Below, one piece after another: positions 12,520 to 23,460 of a DNA stretch of 64,000 nt; within the stretch, counting starts at the first letter, position 1, and each line of letters opens with the position of its first letter. The notes below the pieces were generated by a model that saw nothing but the letters and a program-made list of their open reading frames with translations, did not search any database and was not told where the DNA came from. Made by a program: the position numbers and the translations under genes. Source of the stretch: Manis javanica (Eukaryota; Chordata; Mammalia; Pholidota; Manidae). The stretch is from the NCBI RefSeq assembly GCF_040802235.1, contig NC_133157.1, positions 31,203,501 to 31,267,500 of the forward strand. Reading direction: 5' to 3'.

Positions 12520-12640
12520 TCTCTGCCCATCTGAATTCTAGCCACCCTTCAAAGATAAAGTCCTGAAGTATCCACGAAGCCTCCCCAATCACTTCAGCCT
12601 ACATTAATCATTTCCCTCTTTGATGGATGCCTCTCTGCAG
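12520..12640 (+). repeat. L2 LINE fragment
   Basis: The block with CACCCTTCAAAGATAAAGTC and ACGAAGCCTCCCCAATCAC has the L2 3' signature. Confidence 0.45.
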
Positions 12641-14334
12641 GGGCAATATTAAAAAAATATTTAACAAGTGGCACCACAATGGTGGTAATCAATCAGAAGG
12701 ATGTCTGACCAATCAAAACACATTTGGCCCAGTGAGACTTGCTGGCTGAACATCAGTCCTACCTACTATTACCAATACAAAATAGCAACCTCAAACTCCA
12801 AAACAAGTTCCTCATTTGACCTTCAAGATCTCATGAATTAGGAAAAGTAGGTTAGTCTCATTTTCTTCCTAACTAGAGATGAAGTTTTCTGCATCGCTAG
12901 TGGTGAAGTTGGGACTAATAATCAAACCTAATAACCAACTGCTTCTTTTACCACATCATCCAATTTTTCCTGACTATATACACAGAAAAATCATTTAATA
13001 TTGCATAAACTATACTTATATATAATGGTATAAACACTAAGGGAATGTTCACTCAAATGTAATTCATTTAATTAGCAAGCATTTAAGTGGAACAGAATAT
13101 AAAACACAGTGCTAGGTTCTGAGGGCAAGAAGTTTCCTCTGGGTTCCTAAAACACGTTCAAGAGAATAGTTAAATAACAGAGCAAGACGGTAGAAACAGA
13201 CAACACAAACTGTAAGTGCTATACAGAGTTCAGGAACTAAACCAGTACACAGGAAGTCAGGACTGAGAACTTCTCTCTCCAAAAGGGACAAAATTATGTA
13301 GCAAAAAGGCTCAAAGTCAAGAGACGGGGGAAAAGAAATCGCTGGAAGTGAGGGTCTGCAGTGGTGAGAAGTGAGATCTCTGCCTGCATACTCTGTTACT
13401 GCCCTAATCATAAGGGTGAAGTGCCACTCTGAGTGCTGAATACAATGGGAAATCTTGTAAACCTTTGTGGGTATGGCTGAAAGCTTAGTTTGGTGTAGCC
13501 TACAGAAAAGCCTAGAAGACAGAAGCACTGGAAACTACATTTGAGGGATAACAGGACTAAACTGATGGCTGCAAAGAAAGGTACAGAGACATTCATGAGG
13601 CATTAATATAAAGAGTTGGGTTTTAGGCATGTTTTCAAAGTTATGAAACAGCAGAAAGGAAGCACACAGAAGACTCATATGGTGTATACACATATGTGGT
13701 ACTAACTGTACTAGGGACGGGGGGACCAATTTCCCTAGAGAAATGTATGATGGAGAGAGAAGTTGAGGACAGAAATAAAAAATTGACACCAAGACAAATT
13801 ATAAATTTTTAAAAAGCGTTCTAGCTTTTTCAGAATGTCTGAAAAGACTGACTGAATCATCAACATAACCAAGAGGGCAGGCAGGCCAATTGAAGAAGTC
13901 TAGACTTAGAGTAATTAGCTTTGTAATTCATGCATGCCAGTGTAGCCTGCAAAAGCTTGAGGGCATGGACTGAGCAATGTTCTGTAAATCAATTAAGTCC
14001 AATATTGTTACTTGAATACATGAACCCTTCCTGTGCTAGACTAGGCGGAAAATAGTTATAGTCGTGTGGAAATGTTACTTATGCTGTATGCATAACTATA
14101 TTGATTCTCCCACCTGTCCATATATTTAGCCTGCCCCCTCTTTAACCCAATCACTGTTTCTTCTAACGTAGGCTCAGTGTAAAGGGACTTCAGGAATCTA
14201 CTAGGAGTCAGAACAAAGCCAACTTGATTTTCAAATTGTGAAGGCCAAATCTAAAAGTGAATAATAAAGATCAACTAATCGTTAGAGGACAGAAAAAGAA
14301 AAATGAGCTATTTGGGACAGTTAGGTGCATATGA

Positions 14335-14515
14335 TAAGATGTGTAGGTTTTGGAAACACTGAACTCTGGGTGCAAATCCTAATTCCAGTTATTAGTAAGG
14401 GTGTTCTTAAATCTCTCCGCACCTCAGTTTCCTCATCTATAAAACGGGCCAATGACACTAGCCCTGAGGGTTAGATAATGTACTTTGGTGTACTTCATAC
14501 ATCTGTATCATAGTA
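14335..14515 (+). repeat. MIR SINE
   Basis: CTGGGTGCAAATCCTAATTCC, then CTCAGTTTCCTCATCTATAA and GAGGGTTAGATAATG match MIR in sense orientation. Confidence 0.7.
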
Positions 14516-15706
14516 AACTCTTAACAAACAGGGGCTATTAGTAATAATTGGCACCCTCAGTCTTGAGTTTTTTGTTTCTTTAAACTGGTATTAAATTTCA
14601 GAAACAGAAATGTACTCTATTTTCAGCTGCTAACACTAAGGCTCTATAGTTCAGTTTCCAGTCCTTTATTTTGGATGCTAGCTAAGTTTTTCACTCTTCC
14701 TTTCATGAGGGTGGGTGATGACCATGTACCCCACCCTGATTAAATATTTTGGAAAATGGAGCCAACATTCTCCCTTGAAAACCAACTACACAGATGACAG
14801 ATTCAAACTACTGTCACTCAAGAAAAGGAACATCACTAGCAAAGTTCCTTCGAGGAAATAAAAGCGTTTCATCAATTCGGAGTCATTTCCATTCAAACAT
14901 TCCAAACCCTGCAGTGAGCAAACGTTCAAGTTTCTACTACGAAAACAATCTGTAGCCTTCTGTTACTGGATTCTTTTCCAGCACTTACCAGACGCACGAA
15001 AGAAGAAAACATGCCGCGCATCTTGGTGCCTCCTTCTCACACAAAGCTTCGCGGCGGCTCCCCGTCCAAAGAGACCGCCGGCTGGGGAAGCAGCCCCTTT
15101 CAAAGGACTGGGTCGGAGGCGCCGAAAGCCTGGGCTGCCCTGCCGACCCGGGGGTCTCAACCACACGTTGCCCCCTCCTGCGCTCGGGGAAGCCCTGGAG
15201 GCGCCGAGCTCAAGCCCGCTCCGAAAGCCGCCTTCAACCCAAACCCCGCCCGGGGCCCCGGGAGCCTCGCGCAGCAGCCCACTCTGCGTGGGGTGCCGGG
15301 GACCACGCCACACAGCACCCCGGCGCGCGGCGGGTAGCAGCCCCAGCTCTACTAGTCCCGGCCAGCCTCACGCCCTCCGCCCCTCGACCCGCGCCTCTCG
15401 CTCCCCAGAGGGCCGCCCCGGACCTCGGACGGCTCCGCCCGACGCCACCTTGCAGGGGAGCCCGGAGCGGGGGCGACCGTCGGCTGCCGGGCACGTCCAC
15501 TCACATTGGAACACACGCCTCCGTCCCGCCTCCGCTCCGCGCCCGCGGCTCGCGTGGCGGCTGCCTGGTCAGAAAGCCCAGCCCGGGCCCCGGCGCCGCC
15601 ACCTGCGCCCCCGGGCCCGCGCCATGTTTGAGAAAGAAGGAGCGAGCCAGAGGCCGGGCCCGGCCCGCGCGCCCCGCAGCCGCCCGCCAGCCCCGCCGCC
15701 ACTCAC

Positions 15707-15791
15707 CCGTCGTCCCCGGGACCAGCGTCGCCGCAGCGGCCAGCACGAGGAGGAGCAGCCCGGGACGCGGAGCAGCGGGCGCCGCCTCCAT
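15707..15791 (-). CDS. TGFBR1: TGF-beta receptor type I, coding exon 1 (signal peptide)
   Basis: The start codon at 15791 sits in a strong context (GGGACCATGG). The exon encodes 28 codons plus one base: Met-Glu-Ala-Ala..., a leucine/alanine-rich hydrophobic core (LLLLVLAAAA) and a Pro-Gly-Thr-Thr end, matching the TGFBR1 signal peptide. It ends at the consensus donor G|GTGAGT (15706-15701), splitting a codon after its first base as in the human gene. TGFBR1 is the serine/threonine kinase receptor at the plasma membrane that phosphorylates SMAD2/3 after recruitment by TGFBR2. Only the secretion signal is here; ectodomain, transmembrane and kinase exons lie beyond the left edge. The alanine run is four residues, shorter than the nine of the common human allele. 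Confidence 0.93.
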
Positions 15792-15857
15792 GGTCCCGCC
15801 GCCACCGCTTGCGGCCCGGCCCGGCCGCCGCCTCGCCTCTACAAACCTTGCCTCGCC
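15792..15857 (-). promoter_or_regulatory. TGFBR1: TGFBR1 5' UTR (approximate)
   Basis: The minus-strand sequence beginning GGCGAGGCAAGGTTTG and leading to GGCGGCGGGACC resembles the human TGFBR1 5' UTR as I recall it. It contains no upstream ATG. The 5' end at about 15857 is inferred from that resemblance, not from a transcript. Confidence 0.65.
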
Positions 15858-16080
15858 CCACCTCCCCAGCCGCCGCGGCGGCCTCGCTCCGGCCCTTTGT
15901 AACTGCTCGGGGGCCGCGCGTCCATTGGCTGCTGGGCTCCCGCCGGCCCCGCCTCCCGGTCGTCTGCTGGCGACCGAGCGGGACCCAGCCTCGAGCCCCG
16001 CCCGCCGACCCGCTGGAGAGCCAATCCGGAGCCGCAGGCGCCCGGCCGCTGGCCACGCCCCCAGCCCCACCTCCGGGGCC
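15858..16080 (-). promoter_or_regulatory. TGFBR1: TGFBR1 proximal promoter
   Basis: GC-rich and TATA-less, with several GC-box-like stretches. An inverted CCAAT lies at 15924-15928 (ATTGG on plus), about 70 bp upstream of the inferred start, and a plus-strand CCAAT at 16021-16025. This composition fits an SP1/NF-Y-type CpG promoter; factor binding is inferred. Confidence 0.7.
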
Positions 16081-16150
16081 TTGCAGCCAAACCCCTGCCC
16101 CAGCCAGAGCCAGTCTCCGCTGAAGAGGTTGGGTGGGGGCAGGGTCTAGC

Positions 16151-17200
16151 TCCCCAAGCCCTGCAGAGCCTCCCGTCCCGGAAGGCGAGGACTGAATGAT
16201 GGGAGTGTCTGGGTAAGAGTCGCTTTCGGAAAAAGGCTGTGACCGCTCGGAGCCCTTCTAGCAGCCGCCTCTAGATACCTAAGATATGGTACTGACGCCA
16301 AATCCCACCCCGACCCCTGTCCATAGCCCTGCACCACCAGACCCCAACACATTCACCCAGACCTCAGTATCGTCAGGCAGGCTTCAACTTCCCCTCCCCA
16401 GATTCACGCCTCAACTTTCAACAACCTCCCCAAATCCTTCCTCAGTGCCCTTCATATACGGCACAGTCTCCCGTTTCCTCCCGCATCTCCCGTTGCCTAC
16501 CTTCCCACCAAATTCCAGGCCCAGAAAGTCCCCAAATCCTGGCCTCAGATCGCAGCCTCAGACCTCAGATCCTGAGCTCAGACACACCCCCGAATATCCT
16601 CCCGCTACCCTGTGGAACTCAGGGCAGACCCAAAAGGCAAACCACACTCTTCTCTTACCCCTTCCAGATGCGGGTGGGAAAGGGAAGGTTCTCCACCCTA
16701 GCCCCCAAACCCAAAGAAGGGGGATTCCCTTCTTAGCACGTATCACCACGAGGGCGGTGTGACAGCAGTCATTACTTTGAGCTGCCTCTGACACGCCTGC
16801 ACAATAATTCTGAGGTGTCACTAGAAATCCAAATAAACTCGGCTCCGTTTTCATTCTGAATTCCTAATTTACTGTGAGACGCTCCACCCACCTTCCCTCT
16901 GGGACGCCAAAATGAGCTCCAGATTTGTAATTCTTCCTGTCAGACTAGTCTTCAGACACAAACACAGCCGAGGAGGCTGTTACATAGAACAGAAAACATT
17001 TTTTCCACAGCACCTTTTAAGGAGAAAATTTTATTTTCCATGTGATTTGAACTTGGAATCAAATAAACCTTGGTAGTAGGAATCTGAACCAGCCTCTAGA
17101 AAATTACTTGAGTGAGCATTTTACGTGTCTGTGAAGACCCCTCGCGAGCTGTAAAGGGGCGTGGCGAGGGTGTAGGAGCTGGGACCTGACACCTGCCAGA
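16151..17200. other. TGFBR1 5' flank, no gene seen
   Basis: The plus strand is strongly C-rich and G-poor between about 16285 and 16720, giving a long open frame (16286-16762) without codon structure or similarity that I recognise. I see no exon and no named repeat. Confidence 0.6.
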
Positions 17201-17204
17201 TTCC

Positions 17205-17305
17205 GCTTCTGAATGGGACACCTGCTTGATCAAGTCAGTTAACCTTTTTGAACTTTCGTTTCTTCATCTATAAAATGGAAATAAGTGCTTCTCAAGGTTA
17301 AACAC
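17205..17305 (+). repeat. MIR SINE fragment
   Basis: CAAGTCAGTTAACCTTTTTG, then TTCTTCATCTATAAAATGG matches the MIR core in sense orientation. Confidence 0.65.
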
Positions 17306-17639
17306 CTACATATGAGAGAATATGATAAGATTTGGGAACTCCCCTTCTCCCCTTCACCTGATCCTCTTCTCTGGACAGGTAAGGACCTGCTTTACTCGGA
17401 AACACCTGACCAGGAATGCAGCAACTGCTAAAAACCAAGGCCATAGACTGCTCTCTGGGCTGCTGGAGACCATCAGTGACAAATTCTCCTCTTGCTCCCT
17501 GCAGCAGACAGACCAAGCCCAGAACACTGCTTCTGGCAGGCGCCAGTCCCAATCTGCTCCCTTGGTTCCTGTTTCATCAATGGAGACTTGGTGAGTAAGT
17601 CAGGGCCTGTGGCAACTGAGATCTCCAGACTGCTTTTTC

Positions 17640-17682
17640 AAGGCTCTTTTCTCAGTGTCTTGCATAAGAGCTCAATAAACAT

Positions 17683-17729
<47 letters not shown>

Positions 17730-17745
17730 TTAATGAATGAATGAT
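17640..17745 (+). repeat. SINE/LINE 3' end with (ATTT)n microsatellite
   Basis: CTTGCATAAGAGCTCAATAAAC is an L2/MIR-type 3' end. It runs into about 12 ATTT units (17681-17731) and short TGAA repeats. Confidence 0.75.
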
Positions 17746-18224
17746 CACCTCAGATGAATGACTGTTCTCTCCTCATTAGGTTCTTCATCTCTAAAATGGA
17801 AATATACTACTACTTAGCCCTTTAATAAATCAAAGGGATTGAGTCACATGTCCCAGGCCCCTTAAATGATGTCATGTGTCTGGAACATAGTATTTACTTA
17901 ATGCTGCTTCCTTTGCCCATCCCCTTCTAGCTCTATATGATTCAATCAGCATTCATGTTCATGTTAATCCCTGCCTTTGCCTTACAGTTAATCAGTGTTA
18001 GGATATCTTCTATGACATATTTCCAGTTCCTTAACAATTTCCAAGGAATTGAGTGTGTTCATTAAGAAACTGAGGAACAAGAAGGAGAAACAGACTATTT
18101 TTATATTTTGTTTTCCTTATATTAAGAGGAAATTTCCATGAGTCATGGATCCACAAATGAACTATATTACAATGGAAGAATAATTTAAAAGTTTAAAGTC
18201 ATTTTCAAACTTTAAAATGTCTCC

Positions 18225-18395
18225 AAATTACCTAAAGAGGTTTTAAAAACACAAATTTCTGGGTATCCACCTTATAAGGTCAGCTTCAATTCATCTGAAG
18301 GAGGTCCAGGAGTCTGCATTTGTAATAAACATCCTCAGGTAATTCTGTTACAGTCGTCCCTAGGCCACATTTTGAAAAACAGTGGTTTAGAAAGT
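18225..18395. repeat. MER5A-type hAT DNA transposon relic
   Basis: TTCTGGGTATCCACC, then AGGAGTCTGCATTTGTAATA and CACATTTTGAAAAACAGTGG match the MER5A pattern (an internally deleted Charlie family). Confidence 0.6.
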
Positions 18396-18469
18396 ATGAC
18401 TAATAATTCAATAAATGACAATGAATGCACTTATTTTACCTTTTGAGAAAAGGAGGGCCATCCATGGAA

Positions 18470-18645
18470 AGAATCCTCTGCCTACAGACCCTTTGGAGGC
18501 CTACAGACCCCAGTTGGAATTCTGGCTCTGTCATTTACTAGATGTGGTACTTGATCTGTCTGAGATTTCCAGCCTCAGTATAAAATGGAATAATGACACT
18601 GACTCATATATTTGTTGTAAGATGTAAATGAGCGATTGCATGGAG
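18470..18645 (+). repeat. MIR SINE
   Basis: TTGGAATTCTGGCTCTGTC, then ATTTACTAGATGTGGTACTTG and GTAAGATGTAAATGAGCG follow the MIR consensus in sense orientation. Confidence 0.7.
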
Positions 18646-19394
18646 ACTCTATCACAAATGTTAATTCCCTTCACAGGCTCTATAGGCTCTTAAAAAGGCT
18701 TAAGGTTATTTACTCTGACATCTTGATTTAAAGGGAAACTGAGAACCATTCCCCCAGCAAGTCAGCTGCAGAGCCAGGACTAGGAGACCCTCACTCTAAT
18801 GCCTTGTCCCCTGCACAGTGCTAATTCTCAGTTTTTATGCCTAGTACATTGTTTGCTTTTCCTTTTGGATTATTTCCTTAAGATGTTTCCTGCCAAATAG
18901 CAGAGACTGCTAGTTGATTAACCCTACATTCACTTTATAAAATAATCTCATTTCTTTTGGGAAAGCAGTTAGTAGCTAGAAATCTCAATTTCTCAAAGTT
19001 CTGGCTGGTGAAATATAAGCAGAAGACTACCAGGTAGAGCTTCTGGGAAAGGCATTATTTTGCCCATAAAGAGGAGATAAATTCATCACATTATCACCTT
19101 TTTGCTTGGAACACGGTTGCAATACCGGGAGGTACAGCAGCCATATTGTGAACATGAGGATGATGGCCATAAATAGGAAGAGTAGAGAGAGAAATGGGGG
19201 GAGTCTGGGTTCTCGATAAATTATTTGAGCAGCTACACTAGCTCTGAAATTATTACCCCTGTAGTTCTTATTATATGAGAAAAATAAGCATAATTTTTTT
19301 AACCTTAGAACAATTCTAGTCATATGCTATTTATTGTTGCATATTTTATTTCTCTTATTTTTTTAACTCACAAAATAATATTGGTTTATACATT

Positions 19395-19885
19395 ATTATA
19401 TATTGCTAGTTCTCAGTGCTCCTAACTGAATAACAAATCACCTCAAAACTCGGTGGCTTAGAATAATAACCATGTATTATTTTTCATGAGACTGTGAGTA
19501 AGCTGGGCAGTTTTTCTGGTCTAGGCCAATTTAAGCTGATCTCAGCAGAGACTGCATCTAAGTTTGGGCTGTCAGGTGGTCAATCAGCTGGGAGCTGAAT
19601 AAATCTATAGTGGTCTAGATCAGCTCTTCTATGTGGTTTTTCACATCTTATATCAGGCTAGCCTGGGATTGTTAACATGACAGTTCAGGGGGCCAAGATA
19701 ATAAATGGACATTTACAATAAGCACAGCATCATTTCTGCTACACCCCATTGGTTTGGGCATGAATTGAGCCAAGCCCAAATTCAAAGGGTGGGGAAACAT
19801 AGTAAAAAGGAACTGCAAAATCACATTGCAAAGGGGTGTGGATAACAAGAGAGAAATAAGTGTGATCATTCCTGCAAACACTTTT
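19395..19885. repeat. Ancient interspersed repeat, family unassigned
   Basis: AACAAATCACCTCAAAACTC, then GGTGGCTTAGAATAATAACC and, near the end, CACATTGCAAAGGGGTGTGG recall an old repeat found throughout mammals. I cannot name it safely. Confidence 0.4.
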
Positions 19886-20039
19886 TACCATTTTTTCTGA
19901 TCTTCCTTTCTTCTTACTTCTAGACTTTCCATCTCAAATCACTTTCATTCTGCCCAAAGTATATCCTTTCAAATTCCCTTTAGTGGAAGTTGACTAGTGG
20001 CAAGGCAAACAATCTAGTTTATTGTTTTGACTGAAATGT

Positions 20040-21450
20040 CTATATTTAATCCTTATTTCTGGACAGTATTTTCACTGGATGTAGAATTCTAGGTTGATAA
20101 TAGTTTTCTTTCAACAATTTAAGATATCATTCACTGTCTCTGGCTCCCATTGTTATTTATATGAAATCAGATATCAGTATATTTCTTTGTAGGTAATCTG
20201 TCTTTTCTGTCTGCTTTTTTAAAATAGCCTTTTTCTTAGAAATAAAATATTTATAAATACATAAAAATTGTAAGCACTAAATGTCTGTTTTTAAGTTTAT
20301 AGCAAAACTGAGAAGAAATTACATAAAGTTACTGCATATTCCCAGTCCCAGCCATGCACAGCCTTCCCACTATCAATATCCCCCATCAGAGTGGTATCAA
20401 TGAACCCATATCATTGTCACCCAAAATTCAAAGTTTACATCAGAATTCACTCTTGGTGGTGTCCATTCTATGGGTTTTGATCAATGTTTAATGACATGTA
20501 TCCACCACTATAGTATCAGAGTAGTTTCACTGCTCTATATAGTCTTGAGTTCAGCCTACTCATCCGTCCCTCCCCCAACCCTTGGCATCCAGTGATTTTT
20601 TTACTGTCTGCATAGTTTTATGCAGTTTACTGTCTACATAGTCAGAATCATACAGTATATAGCCTTTTAAGATTGGCTTCTTTCACTTAGTAATATGCAT
20701 TTAAGTTTCCTCCTTATCTTTTCAAAGCTTGATAGTTCATTTCTTTTTAGCACTGAATAATATTGCATTGTATACATTTACTACAGTTTATTTACCCATT
20801 CACCTACTGAAGGATATCTTAGTTGCTTCCATATTTTAGCAATTATGGATAAACTGCTATAAATATCCATGTGCAGGTCTTTGTGTGGACATAAGTTTTC
20901 AGCTCATTTGGGTAAATAAGATGATTGCTGGGTCATATGACAAGAGTATGTTTAGTGTTGTAAAAAAATTGCCAAACTATCTTCTCAAGTGGGCATACTG
21001 TTTTGCATTCCCATTACCAATGAATGAGAGTCCTGTAGCTCTGTACCTGGTTGTTTTTATTTCATTGAATTTTTCATCTCTAGAAGCTTCATTTTTTTTT
21101 CATTTGGTTCTTCTCTCACGTCCACATTTTTCTTTACATCCCTAGACATATAAGTTTATAATAGCTGTTTTAATGTATTTGTCAGATAATTCCATCAACT
21201 TTGTCATTTCTGGGTCTGTTTCTGTTTACTGATATTTTGGGCTCACATTTTCCTGCTGCTTATGTCCAGTGATTTTTTTTAATTGGGTGCCAGACTTTGT
21301 AAATTTTAGGGCATGGAATGCTCAATTGTGTTGTAATCCTTTCTGACAGCAAGTAGGTTATGTGCAGATTAGTTTGATACTTTTGAGGTTTATTTTAAAA
21401 CTTCTTTAGGACAAGTCCAAAATACTATTATCCTAAGACTAATTTGGTCT
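20040..21450 (-). repeat. Old L1 3' fragments, antisense
   Basis: A mosaic of reverse-complemented L1 3' UTR and ORF2 C-terminal sequence, for example CACTTAGTAATATGCATTTAAG near 20685 and the block 20950-21030. More than one insertion may be joined here. Reading frames are destroyed. Confidence 0.65.
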
Positions 21451-21834
21451 TTCTTATAAGGTATAACCTTTCTGCGATCTCTGTTAAAAGCTCTGTATAT
21501 CTAACAAGGTCTCTTTACCCTGGCTGGAGAGAACTCAGATAATCCCTGACCAGGTCTAAACTCTGATAATTGTCTACCTGATAGCTTCTTAGTAATTTTT
21601 CTGTCCTCTGAAGTTGCTCTTGCCAGACTGTGGGAGTTCCACTCTATGTATTGCATAGATTGAAATATGTATTCAGCCAAAGACTCAAAAGAACCCCTGT
21701 GCAGATTTCTAAAACTCTGCATAGCTCCTTCCTCTCCAGAAGTCCGCCTTGCAAATTTTAGCAGCTGTAGATTCCCTAAGCACTGATCTCTGTCTCCTCA
21801 AATCAAAAGAAATGTTGAGCATCTATATTTGTAA

Positions 21835-22790
21835 TTCATATGCATATCATCTTTTGTGAAGTGTCTGTCCAAGTCTTTTGCTCAGGTCTTGTATTAATGA
21901 TTTATAGGAGTTATCTATATAATCTGGATATGAGCCCTTTGTCAGGTGTGTGTATGGTAAATACTTTTACTCTGTTATTTTATTAATGTTTTTTTCAAAG
22001 AGTGCTAATTTCAAATTGTTTTTCTTTTATAGTTTATTCTTTCTGTGTTCTGTCTAGAAAATATTTGTCTACCCTCAATCACAAAGATATTCCCCTAGGT
22101 GTTCTTCTAGCAGCTTTATAATTTTAGCTTTTACACTTAAGTCTTTAAGCCATCTTGAATTAACTCTTGTGTAAGGTGTGAGGTATGAATAAAGGTTCAA
22201 TTTTTTTTTTACATTGACATTCAGTTAGTCCAGCATGATTTATTGGAAAAAAACTTTTCTTTCCTTATTAAACTACTTTGGTATCTTTGTCAAAAATTCG
22301 ACTGTATATGTGTAGATTTATTTCTAGACTCTCTTTTCTTTTATACTGGTCTATTTGCCTGTCTTCATACCAATTCCCTGTCTTGATTCCTGTACTTTAT
22401 GATGAGTCTTAAAATCATGCAGTTAGCCCTCTAACTTTGTTCCTCTTCTTCAACATTGTTTTGCCTGTTCTGAAACCTTTACAGTTCCAAGTAAATTGTA
22501 ATGACAGTTTGTCAGTATGTACAAAAAAGCCTGCTAGAACTTTTATTGGAATTGCTTTGAATCTCTAAGTCAGTTTTGGGAGATGGCACCTTTGTAATAT
22601 TGATCATTCTAATCCATGAGCATGGTCCATTTCTCCATCTACTCAAGCCTTGAATTTCTCTCAACGTGTGTTTAGCTCTTACTGGTAGGTGTATTTCAGA
22701 ATACTTGTTAAATTTATTTATAGGTACATTTTTAGGTTATTGTAAATGGAATTAATTTTTGAACTTCGTTTGCAATTGTTTTTTGTCTCC
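21835..22790 (-). repeat. Old L1 ORF2 fragment, antisense
   Basis: Matches reverse-complemented L1 ORF2: the passages AAGTCTTTAAGCCATCTTGA (22140-22159), CCAGCATGATTTATTGG (22231-22247) and TGGGAGATGGCACCTTTGTA (22579-22598) stand in the usual order. Heavily mutated. Confidence 0.7.
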
Positions 22791-22899
22791 ATTCAGTTTT
22801 AATTTCAACTGTTTTATTTTTCATTTGTAGAAGTTGTATTTGGATCTTTTCCAGGTCTGCTTGGTCCTTGTTTCCAACATGTTTTTCAATTTGGTCTTT

Positions 22900-23460
22900 T
22901 TTAAAAAAACAACACAACAATCATAGTTATTTCATCATTATGTTTGTATATGATAATCCCAGCTCTTGAATTCTTGTGGGCCTATGTTTGTTGTCTGTTG
23001 TTTCTCATTTACAGTGCCTCTGCATAAGTGTACTTATTTTTTATTGAAAGCTGTGCATTTTCCTTGAGATTTTATTTGTGGAAATCCTTCAAGGTCTGAG
23101 ATAAAGGTATGTTCTTCTGTTGAGGATTTACCTTTGTTCTTCTGACCTGTACCATACCAGTATCTGAGTACCATAACTTAAATGATTGGCTTGAGATTTT
23201 TGTTTGTTCGTTTGCTTTTGCTTATTATTTAGAACACACAGGTAAATGAATTTGGGCTTCAAACTACATAAGGGACAGCTTGTGGTTCCATATTCTCAAT
23301 GATGACATTATGTTTTCCATTTTTGTTCAGCACCTAGGTTCTTACGATCCCCTGGTGATTGATGGGGTCAGTAGTTATTTCTGGTTCACACTTTCACTAG
23401 GATTGTAGACCTTTGGGGTCTCATCTTTATGGGGAAGGTATCTATGGTCCCTTTGTATTC
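22900..23460 (-). repeat. Old L1 3' UTR-like fragment, antisense
   Basis: TTATTGAAAGCTGTGCATTTTCC and its surroundings resemble an L1M-type 3' UTR in reverse. The subfamily is uncertain. Confidence 0.4.

Larger units (their letters stand above)
3481..15000 (-). other. TGFBR1: TGFBR1 intron 1 (part), non-coding
   Basis: Sequence downstream of TGFBR1 exon 1. No open reading frame resembles the cysteine-rich ectodomain encoded by exon 2, so that exon lies beyond position 1. The region holds scattered old repeats, listed separately. The stretches 3481-4700, 5460-7560, 8010-8950 and 10150-12090 show nothing I can name. Confidence 0.8.
15000..16150. promoter_or_regulatory. TGFBR1: CpG island at TGFBR1 promoter and exon 1
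   Basis: About 1.1 kb of very GC-rich sequence dense in CpG spans TGFBR1 exon 1, its promoter and the start of intron 1. Long overlapping open frames on both strands arise from the scarcity of AT-rich stops and are not genes. Such an island is usual for a broadly expressed, TATA-less receptor gene. Confidence 0.9.

Noticed and set aside
1..15000. TGFBR1 exon 2 sought on the minus strand.
   Set aside because: No frame encodes the cysteine-rich receptor ectodomain. A long first intron is known in human, so the exon is most likely beyond the left edge.
15168..16149. Long overlapping open frames on both strands (up to 244 codons) in the TGFBR1 CpG island.
   Set aside because: GC-rich DNA lacks stop codons by chance. 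Apart from the short TGFBR1 signal-peptide exon, none shows family resemblance or fits the gene structure.
16286..16762. A 158-codon plus-strand open frame upstream of TGFBR1.
   Set aside because: It follows the C-rich, G-poor strand, is dominated by Pro, Ser and Thr, and has no recognisable domain or splice context.
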